DNA of 64,000 nucleotides from Martinezella lusitana (GTDB taxonomy: Bacteria > Pseudomonadota > Alphaproteobacteria > Rhizobiales > Rhizobiaceae). Location: positions 248,001 through 312,000 of the forward strand of contig NZ_FMAF01000003.1 of the NCBI RefSeq assembly GCF_900094565.1, given 5' to 3'. Below the pieces are notes generated by a model that saw only the letters and a list, made by a program, of their open reading frames with translations, did no database searches and was not told the origin of the DNA. Shown piece by piece: positions 63,073-64,000 of this stretch (the stretch's first letter is position 1; each line of letters begins with the position of its first letter). The translations under genes were made by a program, and so were the position numbers.

Positions 63073-63684
63073 ATGATGGTGGCCGAGACAGCGGCAAATG
63101 ACGAACCGCGCCTGCATACAATCTCATCGTCGGACGAAACCATGCGCCGCTTCCAGCGCACGATCGTTCCGCATCTGGATGCCGCCTATAATTTCGCGCG
63201 CTTCTTGAGCAGGGATGCCGATGCCGCCCAGGATATCGTGCAGGAGGCATTCCTGCGCGCCTATCGCGGCTTTGGCGGCTTTCGCAATGGCGATGCCCGG
63301 GCCTGGACATTCACCATCGTCCGCAACTGCTATCACGCGTGGCTGCAGGAAGGGCGACGCAAGACCCGTTACGAACAGCCGATGACCGATGGCAATGACT
63401 CACCGGAGGATCCGCCGTCGTCCGACCCGGCCTCCGAGGAAGACACCCCTGAGGCGGCGTTAATCCGCAAGGCGGAAACGCTGCGGGTGCGCCAGGTCAT
63501 CAACATGCTGCCCGATGCCATGCGCGAAGTCCTCGTCCTGCGTGAGCTCGAAGATCTTTCCTATAAGGAGATCGCCGAAATCATCGATGCGCCGATCGGC
63601 ACCGTCATGTCGCGCCTTGCCCGCGCTCGCCGCGATTTCGGCGAAGCCTGGCGCAGCCTCGACGCGAAAGGGGCGGCGCGGTGA
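63073..63684 (+). CDS. ECF RNA polymerase sigma factor
   Basis: 203 residues as given. Sigma-2: IVPHLDAAYNFARFLSRDAD and AQDIVQEAFLRAYRGF, with RAWTFTIVRNCYHAWL; sigma-4: LPDAMREVLVLRELEDLSYK and APIGTVMSRLARAR. No sigma-3, so an ECF type. The start is uncertain: ATG 62896 (GGGGA five bases before), 63073 and 63142 are all in frame; conserved sequence begins near 63142. The stop overlaps the anti-sigma gene (GTGA). Confidence 0.9.
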   Translation: MMVAETAANDEPRLHTISSSDETMRRFQRTIVPHLDAAYNFARFLSRDADAAQDIVQEAFLRAYRGFGGFRNGDARAWTFTIVRNCYHAWLQEGRRKTRYEQPMTDGNDSPEDPPSSDPASEEDTPEAALIRKAETLRVRQVINMLPDAMREVLVLRELEDLSYKEIAEIIDAPIGTVMSRLARARRDFGEAWRSLDAKGAAR

Positions 63685-64000
63685 GCAACGGGGAACACAG
63701 TGATCACGGCGAATGGAGCGACCTACTGCATGGCTTCATTGATGGCGAACTCGATCCGGCCCACACCGCAAGTTTCGAGACGCATCTTGCGACCTGCCGA
63801 GAATGTGCCCACGAGATGGAAGAGGCTCTTATGGTAAAACGCCTTGCCGGCCGCGAAGGAGTGAAATGGCAGGCACCGGACGCCGTCCATGCACGCGTCC
63901 AGGCCGCGTTGGCGCTGGAACAGGTCATGATGGCACGCGCCGTGGCGGCAACGATCCAAACGGAGAACCCATGGCGTAGCTTCTGGCGGTTTGTCCGGCA
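63681..64000 (+). CDS. Anti-sigma factor with zinc finger (3' truncated by window)
   Basis: Begins at a GTG overlapping the sigma stop. The visible 106 residues contain HGFIDGELDPAHTASFETHL and then HLATCRECAHEM, the H-x3-C-x2-C of zinc-finger anti-sigma (zf-HC2/ChrR-like) proteins. A following membrane segment would be expected and may begin near the window edge (PWRSFWRFVR). It would hold the ECF sigma inactive until a signal arrives. Confidence 0.85.
   Translation, partial: MSNGEHSDHGEWSDLLHGFIDGELDPAHTASFETHLATCRECAHEMEEALMVKRLAGREGVKWQAPDAVHARVQAALALEQVMMARAVAATIQTENPWRSFWRFVR

Overview
The window is chromosomal DNA of an alphaproteobacterium of the Rhizobiales, most likely Rhizobium or a close relative. 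The grounds are the gene content and order (ftsH-tilS-cpoB-pal-tolB-tolA-tolR-tolQ-ybgC, ruvCAB, sqdBDC, serC/serA), small rhizobial-type outer membrane beta-barrels, and a Rhizobiales-type palindromic intergenic repeat at 29185-29229. The assignment rests on family recognition by eye; no database search was run.

Positions 1 to about 27.6 kb are the late half of a Mu-like prophage; its early and transposition or integration genes lie left of the window. In order: a lysis cassette (NlpC-like endolysin, two small membrane proteins, nested i-/o-spanins); a TraR/DksA zinc finger and Mu gp25/gp26-like proteins; the Mu head module (terminases, DUF935 portal, MuF with an extra C-terminal nuclease-like domain, gpG, protease/scaffold, DUF2190 protein, major capsid protein); small connector genes that include an Acb2/Tad1-hairpin-like candidate anti-defence protein; a siphovirus-type tail module (tube, G/GT chaperones with a clear -1 frameshift site, tape measure with an embedded M15-like peptidase motif, NlpC/P60 protein, J-like protein, tail fibre). 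A reverse-strand cassette of glycosyltransferase, FkbM methyltransferase, a 58-residue protein and a sulfotransferase-like protein sits at the right end, followed by tandem 21-22 bp repeats and then tRNA-Met(CAT). Mu-type heads with siphovirus tails recall the B3/D3112 type of transposable phage.

From 27.6 to 64 kb is host chromosome: mnmA; a four-gene phospholipid cluster (acyltransferase, CdsA, small membrane protein, CDP-alcohol phosphatidyltransferase); serA and serC, the latter with a structured leader; a family-25 glycosyltransferase; two outer membrane beta-barrels; an SH3-domain protein; glmM, ftsH, tilS and the Tol-Pal operon, which has an extra stand-alone TolA-C-like protein; sqdBDC for sulfoquinovosyl diacylglycerol; DinB-like, Nudix and phosphoesterase genes; ruvC-[vapBC]-ruvA-ruvB, a toxin-antitoxin pair inside the Holliday-junction operon; a flavin-type monooxygenase; and an ECF sigma/anti-sigma pair divergent from an MBL-TPR-DoxX operon. 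Both sides of that last divergent region carry an identical candidate promoter, GGGAATAA-N15-GATCT.

The most interesting items are the Acb2-like gene beside the capsid gene, the GGGAAAC frameshift site, the tandem repeats that may mark the phage right end, the right-end cargo cassette, and the matched divergent ECF promoters.
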